Source: Planctomycetota bacterium
GTDB taxonomy: Bacteria; Planctomycetota; Phycisphaerae; Phycisphaerales; UBA1924
Direction: 5' to 3'
DNA: 21,957 nucleotides
Assembly (NCBI GenBank): GCA_017303565.1
Contig: JAFLCM010000005.1
Span: 1-21,957, forward strand
A program made the translations under genes and the position numbers. The notes under the pieces are model-generated. The model had not been told where the DNA came from. It was given only the letters and a program-made list of their open reading frames with translations, and ran no database searches. Shown piece by piece: positions 15,603-21,957 of the stretch; the stretch's first letter is position 1, and every line of letters begins with the position of its first letter.

Positions 15603-17579
15603 CTAGAGGCGGCTTCGCCAGGCGAACAGCAGCCATTCGAGGCACAAACATAGCAGCGCCCCGAGCACCAGCCACGTCCAGATTTCCCTCGGAGCCAGGC
15701 TCTCGGGGGATTGGGACGTGGCCGTGCCCGCGCCGACGTCGATGGTGTCACGCGTGCGGCACTCGCTCTCGACCGGGTCCATCAGGTTCACCGCGGCGGT
15801 CAGGCCCCCGCCACGGTAGAGGCCGGCCCGCGGCAGGACCCCCAGCCAGACGCCCGACTCGGTGCTCACGGTGCCTTCGGCCCTCAGGCCGCCCTCGGCG
15901 GCGAGCGCGACGGTGTCTCCCGCGCCCATCCCGGGCGGCGCGGGCAGTTCGATCGTTTCGCTGGTGCGGAACCAGCGGGCGGCGTTGTCCTCGCCCCGCA
16001 GCGTGAGGTGGTCCACCGCGTTGGCGACGAACAGCGGGAACGATGTGTCCTTGGTCCAGTTGGACGCGGTGAGGTCGACGCCCACGAGCAGCCTGCGAAC
16101 ACCCGCCTGCTGGAGGAGCGTGATCACCGCGCCCTCGCGGGCCCATGCGAGGGGCGTGGCGGTGACGCCCGGCGCGAGGGCATCGGTGAAAACGGCGCTC
16201 GCCGCGTCGAGGAACACGTCTCCGAGCGTGACGAACCGCATGACCGGGTGGTTGCGGTCCCACTGGGTGAAGCCGCCCGGGGAGGGCGCGGGCGCGCCGA
16301 CGCGCAGCCCCTCGATGGGAAGCCCGGTCCCGAAACTCAGCGTCGGCACGCCCGGAGGGAGACGGGGTGTGCTCACGCGATCGATGACCACCAGGTCCGG
16401 CGCGTTCGCGTCGCCCGGGGGCGGCACGTCCGGCATCGCCCCCTCGAAGACGCGCAGGGCCGCGGGGTCGAGAGTTTCGAGCGCCACGCGGAGGTTCTCG
16501 TCCGCGCCCGTGTTCGCGCCGCGCGGACGGACCAGCCACAGCGCCGGCTTGCGGGCCGCGGCCAGCGTGGCGTGAACGGCGTTGTCCGCCGCGAGCGCAT
16601 CGCGACGGTTTAAGGAAACGCGGACGGTGTTCGCCGCGGTGGTGCGGAGGTCGAAGGTGACGGACTGCTCGACGACCGCCGTCGCGGCCGGGTCGAACTT
16701 GATGACACGGGTGATCGGTTCGACCCCGTCGAGCTCGCAGACGACCGCGGCGTCGGCACCGGCCCGTTCGGTGCTTTGGAGGCGGACGAAGACGCGGAGC
16801 CGCCCGGGGTCCTGGTAGTCGCGGCGGGCGCTCATGGCGACGATGCCGATGTTGCCGCCCTCGTCGCCCGGCTTGGGACCGACGCGGACGAGGCGGGTGG
16901 GGACGGAGCCGAGGCGGGGGGCGGGGCGCGCCGGGTCGAGTGCCGCCGCGCCGTCGCTGATGACCACGAGGGACACACGGTCGTCGGGGTTGTCGGCTGA
17001 GCCCGCCGCGAACGCGCCGACCATCGCGAGGGCGTCGTCGAAGCGGGCGGGCTGATCGGTGGGAAGAACCTGCTCGATGGCCTTTCGGAGCGCGCCGCGG
17101 TCGGGCGTGAAGTTTGCCAGCACCACCGGGCGGTCGGCGAACGCGACCACCATCGCCTGCGCACCGGTGGCGTCGAGCGAGCGGACGATCGTCTCGGCGG
17201 CGGCGCGGGCGGCTTCGAGCCTGGTCATCGCCGGACCCTCCGGTGGGCCGGCGTCGGTCGCGCTCATCGAGGCGGAGCGGTCGATGAGAATGACCACCTT
17301 CCCCCGCTCGGCCTGCTCGCTGCGGATCGCGGGGCGGGCCGCGGCGGCGCACAGCGCCCCGGCGATCAAAAGGTGCAGAAAGAGCAGCCACGACGGGCGG
17401 ATCATGCGGATCGGCGCGTTGACCTGAAGGTCTTCGGCGGCGGCGGCCCAGAACCGCACCGTGCTCACCCGCACGGGGCGACGCTTGAGCTTCAGGAAAT
17501 AGAAGAACAGGATCGCGGGAACGGCCACGCTCGCGGCGATGATCCCGGCGGCCGGCGCGAGAAACGTCAGGGACCCCAT
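15603..17579 (-). CDS. BatA/VWA-domain membrane protein
   Basis: A 658-aa inner-membrane protein with a soluble von Willebrand A domain. Seen: an N-terminal BatA-type segment with a helix at about 8-30, the basic stop FLKLKRRP, the conserved RMIRPSWLLFLHLLIAG helix at 58-75, then a VWA domain beginning VVILIDRSASMSATD. The MIDAS metal site is DRSAS at 100-104, and a later VISDGAAA supplies the expected Asp. Beyond about residue 300 there is a beta-rich region like those of BatA/BatB relatives. A last membrane helix at about 630-652 ends with a basic tail. Such proteins usually sit with MoxR ATPase and DUF58 genes; none is present here. It starts 3 bp after the glycogen synthase stop, so translation is probably coupled. 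Its role is unknown. Confidence 0.85.
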   Translation of the reverse strand: MGSLTFLAPAAGIIAASVAVPAILFFYFLKLKRRPVRVSTVRFWAAAAEDLQVNAPIRMIRPSWLLFLHLLIAGALCAAAARPAIRSEQAERGKVVILIDRSASMSATDAGPPEGPAMTRLEAARAAAETIVRSLDATGAQAMVVAFADRPVVLANFTPDRGALRKAIEQVLPTDQPARFDDALAMVGAFAAGSADNPDDRVSLVVISDGAAALDPARPAPRLGSVPTRLVRVGPKPGDEGGNIGIVAMSARRDYQDPGRLRVFVRLQSTERAGADAAVVCELDGVEPITRVIKFDPAATAVVEQSVTFDLRTTAANTVRVSLNRRDALAADNAVHATLAAARKPALWLVRPRGANTGADENLRVALETLDPAALRVFEGAMPDVPPPGDANAPDLVVIDRVSTPRLPPGVPTLSFGTGLPIEGLRVGAPAPSPGGFTQWDRNHPVMRFVTLGDVFLDAASAVFTDALAPGVTATPLAWAREGAVITLLQQAGVRRLLVGVDLTASNWTKDTSFPLFVANAVDHLTLRGEDNAARWFRTSETIELPAPPGMGAGDTVALAAEGGLRAEGTVSTESGVWLGVLPRAGLYRGGGLTAAVNLMDPVESECRTRDTIDVGAGTATSQSPESLAPREIWTWLVLGALLCLCLEWLLFAWRSRL

Positions 17580-17582
17580 GCG

Positions 17583-19544
17583 TCAGGTCCCCGGCTCGGG
17601 CTTGGACGGCTCGGGCTTGGACGGCTCGGGCTTGGACGGCGCGTGGTCTGAGCCCGCGGGCTCCAGCGGTGCCGCCCGCTCCAGAGCCAGGTCGTGCGCC
17701 CGGTGGTACGCACGCCCCAGCCGACCCCAGTCGAACAGTTCGCTCTGGCGCTGCACGCGGTTGCGCAGGTCGATCCGGCCCTTGCGGTCGAGGCGGCAGT
17801 AGGCGAGCAGCCAGCGGGCCAGGTCGGCGGCGGCGTCGTGGTAGCCGCGCCCGCGGCGCTTGAGGACGTTCAGGCCCCAGTCGTCGTGGTCGGGGTATTT
17901 CTCCTGGATGTAGCGCCCGAAGCCCGCGAGGTCGCTCGTCACCGCCGGCACGCCCAGGGCCGCGCACTCGAGCGGCGTGTAGCCCCAGGGCTCGTAGGCG
18001 CTGGGGAACACGCCGAGGTGGCACCCGCGGACGAACTGCTCGTACTCGATGCCCCACAGGGGGTTGGTCGAGGTGATGAACTGCGGGTGGTAGACGACCT
18101 TGACGGGGTCCTCGGGACGGTTGTACAGGCCGAGTTGCCGGATGTAGCTCAGCACCGGGTCGGCGCCCTCGCCCTCGACCGCGTGCGTGACCACGGGCGG
18201 GAGGCCGGGGCGGCGGAGCGCCTGCTGCGTGCGCCGGTACCGGACCGCCCAGTAGGGATCGACCAGGTGGTCGACGTTGACGCGCTCGCCGGCGGCGGCG
18301 AGGGGGAACAGTTTGGACTCGATGTCCCTCGCGATCGCCGAGCACACCGACTGGAGTTCGCCAAGGACGCCCGCGGCCTGCAGCACCTCGGGCAGCATGA
18401 ACCGCACCGGTCGCGAGGTGACGATGAAGAACACCACGTTGACGGGGATGCCGAAGGCCTTGATTTGCGCGTTCAGGCGCGCCAGCGCCTCGAGGCAGAG
18501 GTCGAACCCCTTGTTCCGCGGCTCGAAGCGCCCGCTCGTGAACATGTAGATGGTCCGCTCCAGGTCGAGCGGGTAGGACGGGAAGAAGTGGGACATGGTG
18601 AACCGGTGGATCCGGTCCTTGAACTCGGCGTGCAGCGTCTGGAACTCGTGGCCGACGTCGTACCGGGCGATGTCGAGGCCGTTGGGCAGCACCATGTCGA
18701 CGGGGCGTCCGAGGAGAGAAGCGCACTCCTCGCCCGTCACCGGGCTGACGGTCGTGAAGACGTGAGCCCCGTGGGCGCAGGCCCGTTCCATCGCGTGCTG
18801 GCAGCGGATGTTGTACTTGCCCGCCTGCTCCGCGTCGTTGAACCAGCCGAGGTGGTTGTAGAAGTTCTCGTCGTTGCTGGCGATGTAGCGCCCCAGCAGC
18901 GTGGCGTGGGTCGTGAAGACGCAGGTCACCGGCATGCGGTCGTGCCGGGCGAGCGGGATCGCCAGCCCGCCCAGCCACTCGTGGAAGTGGGCCAGCACGC
19001 GGCGCTTCTCGGGGTTCTTGTGCGTGCTCGAGACGTGGCACACCGCCGCCAGCACGCGGCGCGAGGCCTCGCCGAAACTCACCGCCAGGTCGACGGTCGG
19101 GTCGCCGGCGGGGCACTCGATCCCGTGGTGCTGCCACAGGATGTACTTGATGCGATCGAGTTCGTGGGCTGGGAGGTGGTGCTCCAGCAGCAGGCAGCGC
19201 GGGTTGCCGGGCACAAGCCAGCGCCCGTAGTGCACGGTCAGGCCCTGGGACGCGAGGAGGTCGACCACCTGCTTCATCCACCCGGTGGCGGGTCGCGGCT
19301 CGAACTCCACCTCGGCGCGGCGCTGCTCGTAAGGCCCTACCAGGATGTAGTGGTCGCCCCAGCGCGAGACCATCGTGCTCGCCTTGGAGCGCAGCACCTG
19401 ATAAATCCCCCCGACCTGGTTGCACACCTCGGTGGAGAACTCCAGCAGCACGACGCCCTGTGGGGCGCGGTCCGCGTCGGAGACCGCGACGGCGGGCGTC
19501 GCGCCGGCCTTCGTCAACATCCCTGGCTTCTGAGAGGGCGTCAC
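17583..19544 (-). CDS. Glycogen synthase, GT3 (fungal/animal) type
   Basis: Transfers glucose from a nucleotide sugar, presumably UDP-glucose, to alpha-1,4-glucan chains. Seen in 653 aa: N-terminal EVCNQVGGIYQVLRSKA (39-55), YGRWLVPG, AHFHEWLGG (185-193), FTTHATLLGRY (210-220), ERACAHGAHVFTTVS (253-267), LPNGLDIARY, GRFEPRNKG (338-346), and FVRGCHLGVFPSAYEPWGYTPLEC, whose Glu518 and Glu526 match the catalytic EX7E pair. This order follows yeast Gsy2 along its whole length, unlike the shorter GT5 GlgA usual in bacteria. The basic cluster R587-K588-R590-R594-R596-R599 aligns with the glucose-6-phosphate-sensing arginines of Gsy2. The C-terminus has a disordered SKPEP x3 tail. The start is GTG at 19544 or possibly ATG at 19520; neither has a good ribosome-binding site. 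Confidence 0.95.
   Translation of the reverse strand: MTPSQKPGMLTKAGATPAVAVSDADRAPQGVVLLEFSTEVCNQVGGIYQVLRSKASTMVSRWGDHYILVGPYEQRRAEVEFEPRPATGWMKQVVDLLASQGLTVHYGRWLVPGNPRCLLLEHHLPAHELDRIKYILWQHHGIECPAGDPTVDLAVSFGEASRRVLAAVCHVSSTHKNPEKRRVLAHFHEWLGGLAIPLARHDRMPVTCVFTTHATLLGRYIASNDENFYNHLGWFNDAEQAGKYNIRCQHAMERACAHGAHVFTTVSPVTGEECASLLGRPVDMVLPNGLDIARYDVGHEFQTLHAEFKDRIHRFTMSHFFPSYPLDLERTIYMFTSGRFEPRNKGFDLCLEALARLNAQIKAFGIPVNVVFFIVTSRPVRFMLPEVLQAAGVLGELQSVCSAIARDIESKLFPLAAAGERVNVDHLVDPYWAVRYRRTQQALRRPGLPPVVTHAVEGEGADPVLSYIRQLGLYNRPEDPVKVVYHPQFITSTNPLWGIEYEQFVRGCHLGVFPSAYEPWGYTPLECAALGVPAVTSDLAGFGRYIQEKYPDHDDWGLNVLKRRGRGYHDAAADLARWLLAYCRLDRKGRIDLRNRVQRQSELFDWGRLGRAYHRAHDLALERAAPLEPAGSDHAPSKPEPSKPEPSKPEPGT
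17593..17637. repeat. Three exact 15-bp tandem repeats in the 3' end of the glycogen synthase gene
   Basis: The unit GGCTCGGGCTTGGAC occurs three times without a mismatch at 17593-17607, 17608-17622 and 17623-17637. On the coding strand it gives SKPEP three times (residues 637-651), just before the stop. It is a multiple of three, so copy-number change would lengthen or shorten the tail without shifting the frame. Perfect identity suggests recent expansion by slippage. Confidence 0.9.
17649..17665. repeat. Palindrome-bearing 17-bp word, copy 1
   Basis: TGAGCCCGCGGGCTCCA, containing the perfect 14-bp palindrome GAGCCCGCGGGCTC, lies in the glycogen synthase gene and codes for EPAGS (residues 628-632). 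An identical 17-bp word is at 20386-20402. Confidence 0.7.
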
Positions 19545-19581
19545 GCGGGGAGGATACCACGCGGGGCGATCCCCAGCGGTG

Positions 19582-20508
19582 TCACTGCCCCGGGATCAGG
19601 TTCCCGTCGCGGTCCGCCACGATCAGGTACATGCTGGGCATCAGATAGTTCCGCCCCTCGTACACATACACAGGCCCGGACAACTCGAACTGCAGGCTCG
19701 CCGGGTGGCTCTGCATGAGGCGCTCCATCTCCTGCAGGTTGAGGCAGGGGATGAGCCGCAGCGGCGTGGCGTGCGCCGCCGGGGCGCTCCCCGCGCGGGT
19801 GGGCGCCGAATCGGGCGCGAAGACCAGTTCCCCGGTGTTCGCCCGCAGCACCCGCCCGCGCCGCGAGGACATCATCACGCCCTCCCGAACGAGGGAAGCG
19901 TCGGCGGGGGCGTCGGGCGTCCGCGGCTTGCTCGGCGCTGGGCGGGCCGACTGGTTCGGGGTCGCCCGGTCCACCGAGCGGACGAGGGCGTCGGCGTTCG
20001 CGTCCTCGGACGGGTCCCGCCCCATCATGTCGTCGAACGCCCGCCGCGCCTGCTCCTCCTGCTCGGGCGTGAGCGAAGGGTTGGAGTCCGCCTCCGGGGC
20101 GTCGGCGACGCTCGTGAAGAACGTCACCAGGAGGTAGTTCCGACCCTTGAACACCGTCACCCGCCCGCTGACCTTGAACGTGACCGTCTCCGGGCGGGCC
20201 TCGACGATGCGGCGCATCTCCATCAGTTTGAGCGACGGCACGAGGGCCATCGGGGCATCGGTGCCGCCGTCCGCCGGGTCGAAGATGAACGCCCAGCGGT
20301 CGGCGCCGACCGGCCGCATCCAGCCCTGGCGGTCAGAGAGAAACGTCCCCTCGCGGAGCAGGCGCCGCGCCGGCTGGCGCGGGGTTGAGCCCGCGGGCTC
20401 CACCCGCCGGGGCTCGGAACCGGCGGGCGGCGAAACCGGAGCGGGCGGCTCCGAGACGAGCGCGGCGGCGGCGAGCAGCGCGATGGCGATGATCCGGAGC
20501 GGGCTCAT
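19582..20508 (-). CDS. Exported protein with two copies of an unrecognised domain
   Basis: I do not recognise the family. The 308-aa product begins with a signal-like segment (MSPLRIIAIALLAAAALVS) and a Pro-rich linker (20-48). Two related domains follow. Domain 1 (about 51-133) runs LREGTFLSDRQG, then LVPSLKLMEMRRIVE, then TFKVSGRVTVFKGRNYLLVTFF. Domain 2 (about 207-297) runs VREGVMMSSRRG, LIPCLNLQEMERLMQ, then QFELSGPVYVYEGRNYLMPSMY. The shared pattern is REG-x-(S)-R-G, L-I/V-P-x-L-x-L-x-EM-x-R, then SG-x-V-x-V-[FY]-x-GRNYL. They are joined by an acidic, then Pro/Ala-rich linker (about 134-205). The last domain motif looks like a small beta-barrel with a conserved GRNYL turn. Its ATG overlaps the stop of the lipoprotein gene (ATGA), so translation is coupled. 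The glycogen synthase gene follows after 37 bp. Confidence 0.8.
   Translation of the reverse strand: MSPLRIIAIALLAAAALVSEPPAPVSPPAGSEPRRVEPAGSTPRQPARRLLREGTFLSDRQGWMRPVGADRWAFIFDPADGGTDAPMALVPSLKLMEMRRIVEARPETVTFKVSGRVTVFKGRNYLLVTFFTSVADAPEADSNPSLTPEQEEQARRAFDDMMGRDPSEDANADALVRSVDRATPNQSARPAPSKPRTPDAPADASLVREGVMMSSRRGRVLRANTGELVFAPDSAPTRAGSAPAAHATPLRLIPCLNLQEMERLMQSHPASLQFELSGPVYVYEGRNYLMPSMYLIVADRDGNLIPGQ
20386..20402. repeat. Palindrome-bearing 17-bp word, copy 2
   Basis: This is identical to the word at 17649-17665. It lies in the Pro-rich linker of the two-domain exported protein and codes for EPAGS (residues 37-41), in the same reading frame as copy 1. Both sites are in low-constraint, disordered segments. 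Confidence 0.7.
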
Positions 20509-20933
20509 GGCGTGGCGTTCCTGCCTTTGGACGGAGTCTCGACGCGGAGCGCGGTCTCCGCCTCGACCCCGGATATCGGCGTCAGCCGTCCCCGGGCGTC
20601 AAGACGCCCACGCCACACCCCGACGCCCGGCGTCGGCGCCGAGACGGTGACGTCACACGCCCGGTCCGGCGGCACCGCCAGGGTGACTTTGCCGGCCGCG
20701 TCGGTCAGGCCGCTGGAGCCCGCCGCCGCGGACTCTTCGAGTGTCTCCAGGCTCACGGGCAGGGGCACCGGGGACATGGCTAGCGGCACCACCTGCACGT
20801 AGGCGAGCCTGACCGGGTCGCGCTCGGTCGGAGCGCCGGTGACGCGGAACGTCACGGCGCTTTGAGAAGCGCACCCGCACAACAGCAGGCTGGCGGTCAG
20901 GGCGGTTGGGACAACGCGTCGCACGAGGGTCAC
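20505..20933 (-). CDS. Small lipoprotein, function unknown
   Basis: A 142-aa lipoprotein. The N-terminus MTLVRRVV is followed by a hydrophobic stretch and the lipobox LCGC, with Cys21 as the lipidated residue. The mature part has a beta-sandwich look: VTFRVTGAP near the start, then GLTDAAGKVTLAVPPDRACDVTVSAP near 74-100, a pattern like a carboxypeptidase-regulatory/SpaA-type domain in which a default value is followed by a transport strand. I do not recognise a named family. The start is GTG and heads the six-gene minus-strand run. Its stop overlaps the next gene by 4 bp, so the two proteins are probably made in step and may act together at the outer membrane. Confidence 0.72.
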   Translation of the reverse strand: MTLVRRVVPTALTASLLLCGCASQSAVTFRVTGAPTERDPVRLAYVQVVPLAMSPVPLPVSLETLEESAAAGSSGLTDAAGKVTLAVPPDRACDVTVSAPTPGVGVWRGRLDARGRLTPISGVEAETALRVETPSKGRNATP

Positions 20934-21030
20934 GATAACCGCATACGCCGGGTGGCTCCAGCCGACGGGCCTTTCCGTGGGGTCGGGTGGCGCGGGGGTG
21001 ACGACTCGTTCGCGTCCCGATGCCCGGCTC

Positions 21031-21061
21031 GCGGGTCAACTCACGACCCGCATCGGCCGAT
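21031..21061. promoter_or_regulatory. Inverted repeat in divergent lipoprotein/carbonic anhydrase region
   Basis: GCGGGTC at 21031-21037 pairs perfectly with GACCCGC at 21045-21051 around a 7-nt spacer, and is followed directly by the perfect palindrome ATCGGCCGAT (21052-21061). It sits in the 216-bp gap between the divergent lipoprotein and carbonic anhydrase genes, where a regulator site is expected. The minus-strand hexamer TTGACC falls within it, but no matching -10 box is evident. GC-rich DNA yields such dyads by chance, so confidence is low. Confidence 0.3.
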
Positions 21062-21149
21062 GGCCCGGCGGGGGCGGCGTGCCCGCTCGGCGCCTCGAAT
21101 GACGCTTGAGCCGCTCGGGCAACCCATCCTCTTCAGGAGAGCGAAGACC

Positions 21150-21957
21150 ATGAACCTGTCGCGCACCAACTTGATCGCGCTGCTTCTCACCGCCTCGACG
21201 GGCACGGCCGTGCTCGCGGACGGTGGATCCGGCACCGATCACGCCACCGCACCGCACACCCAGCCCGGCACCGCCGCGCCCAAGCCCGCAGCCGCGAAGC
21301 CCGCGCCCAAGGCGGTTGCGAAGCCTGAGGCCTCCGCCACGCGGTCCGCTCAGGACCCGAGCAAGACGCCCGCGCCCGCCGAGGCCGCCAAGGCCGATGC
21401 GCACGGCGAAATGGCCCCGTCGCCCGCTCATGCCAACGCGTCGGATGGGCCGACCGCCGCTCAGGCGCTCGCGTGGCTGACCGAGGGCAACGCCCGGTTC
21501 GCTTCTTCGAAAGCCGAGAACCCCAACAGCGACAGCGCCCGCATCGGCGAGGTCGCCACCGGGCAGCACCCCTTCGCGACCATCCTCACGTGCGCGGACT
21601 CGCGCATCCCCGTCGAGCGCGTGTTCGACCGCGGCGTGGGCGACCTGTTCGTCATCCGCGTGGCCGGGAACGTCGCGGGGGAGAGCGAGACCGGGACGAT
21701 CGAGTACGGAGCGGGCCACCTGCACACGCCGCTGCTGGTTGTCATGGGCCACACCGCGTGCGGGGCGGTGAACGCCGCGGCGTCGAACGCCGAACTGCAC
21801 GGCGCGATCGCGCGGCTTGTCGAACGCATCAAGCCCGCGGTCGAGGAGGCCCGCTCGCAGTACCCCGAACTCAAGCCCGAGCAGATCGCCCCGATCGCCG
21901 TCCGCGTGAACGTGTGGAAGTCGGTGGCGACGCTCATCGGCGGGAGCGACGAGATCC
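21150..21957 (+). CDS. Exported beta-class carbonic anhydrase, 3' end beyond window
   Basis: Interconverts CO2 and bicarbonate at a zinc site. The first 269 codons are present and no stop is reached. Seen: a signal peptide (MNLSRTNLIALLL, then small residues to VLA-D at about 23-24), a long Ala/Pro/Lys-rich linker (about 25-100), then the catalytic domain beginning AQALAWLTEGNARF near 104. Zinc and catalytic residues are in place: Cys148-Asp150-Arg152 in TCADSR, then His201 and Cys204 in GHTACGA. FVIRVAGNVAGE and TIEYGAGHLHTPLLVVMGH are also typical of the beta class. The linker is unusually long and could let the enzyme reach away from the membrane or bind the envelope. AGGAGA lies nine bases before the ATG. 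The gene is divergent from the lipoprotein-led run. Confidence 0.93.
   Translation, partial: MNLSRTNLIALLLTASTGTAVLADGGSGTDHATAPHTQPGTAAPKPAAAKPAPKAVAKPEASATRSAQDPSKTPAPAEAAKADAHGEMAPSPAHANASDGPTAAQALAWLTEGNARFASSKAENPNSDSARIGEVATGQHPFATILTCADSRIPVERVFDRGVGDLFVIRVAGNVAGESETGTIEYGAGHLHTPLLVVMGHTACGAVNAAASNAELHGAIARLVERIKPAVEEARSQYPELKPEQIAPIAVRVNVWKSVATLIGGSDEI

Noticed and set aside
15748..19560. A 1270-codon open frame on the minus strand across the glycogen synthase and VWA genes
   Set aside because: It is an alternative frame of two well-supported genes. The product is Arg/Pro/Gly-rich with no family motif, the usual shadow of high-GC coding sequence.
1..21957. A defence island, prophage, transposon or CRISPR array
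   Set aside because: No nuclease, helicase, integrase, transposase or spaced direct-repeat pattern is visible; every substantial gene fits a metabolic or envelope role.

Overview
The window is GC-rich throughout, with strong codon bias towards G/C at third positions. It carries an ordinary-looking chromosomal set of metabolic and cell-envelope genes. The gene mix suggests a planctomycete, possibly a Phycisphaerae relative: a GT3 (eukaryote-type) glycogen synthase, a BatA/VWA membrane protein, a Tat-exported alkaline phosphatase, a secreted beta-carbonic anhydrase and a lone ANTAR response regulator. This assignment is an inference from gene content, not a proven placement. I see no rRNA, tRNA, CRISPR array, transposase, integrase or phage gene.

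Layout. (1) Positions 32-2194, + strand: a YgaP-like rhodanese with two membrane helices, a small AhpD/CMD-type CxxC protein, and an M42 metallo-aminopeptidase. (2) 7321-2222, - strand, probably co-transcribed: a YbaL/Kef-type CPA2 antiporter with an RCK domain, mnmA, ddl and an FtsQ/DivIB-like protein. The last two recall the classical ddl-ftsQ pair of the division and cell-wall cluster. (3) 7558-10563, + strand: bifunctional PutA. (4) A convergent intergenic region (10564-10808) with two strong hairpins, then an ANTAR response regulator on the - strand with a recognisable promoter. (5) 11837-13201, + strand: a TetA-like MFS exporter that overlaps tail-to-tail with the next unit. (6) 20933-13137, - strand, a tightly packed six-gene run: lipoprotein, secreted protein with a duplicated domain, GT3 glycogen synthase, BatA/VWA protein, outer-membrane beta-barrel protein, alkaline phosphatase. 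(7) From 21150 to the right edge, + strand: an exported beta-carbonic anhydrase, truncated by the window.

How the parts may work together. The ybaL-mnmA-ddl-ftsQ run joins ion homeostasis, tRNA thiolation and cell-wall/division functions, all housekeeping. The six-gene run is dominated by envelope proteins around a cytoplasmic glycogen synthase. Its close spacing (4-bp overlap, then gaps of about 37, 3, 29 and 58 bp) suggests one transcript, but no shared pathway is evident.

The most notable unexplained structures are four. A ~85-bp palindromic element is inserted in frame in mnmA. A long hairpin lies in the putA/ANTAR gap, with an SD or anti-SD motif in its loop and a T-run on one strand. 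A 17-bp palindrome-bearing word is shared, in the same reading frame, by two genes of the six-gene run. A secreted protein is built from two copies of an unrecognised domain and is translationally coupled to a small lipoprotein. I did not find a convincing new defence or mobile system.
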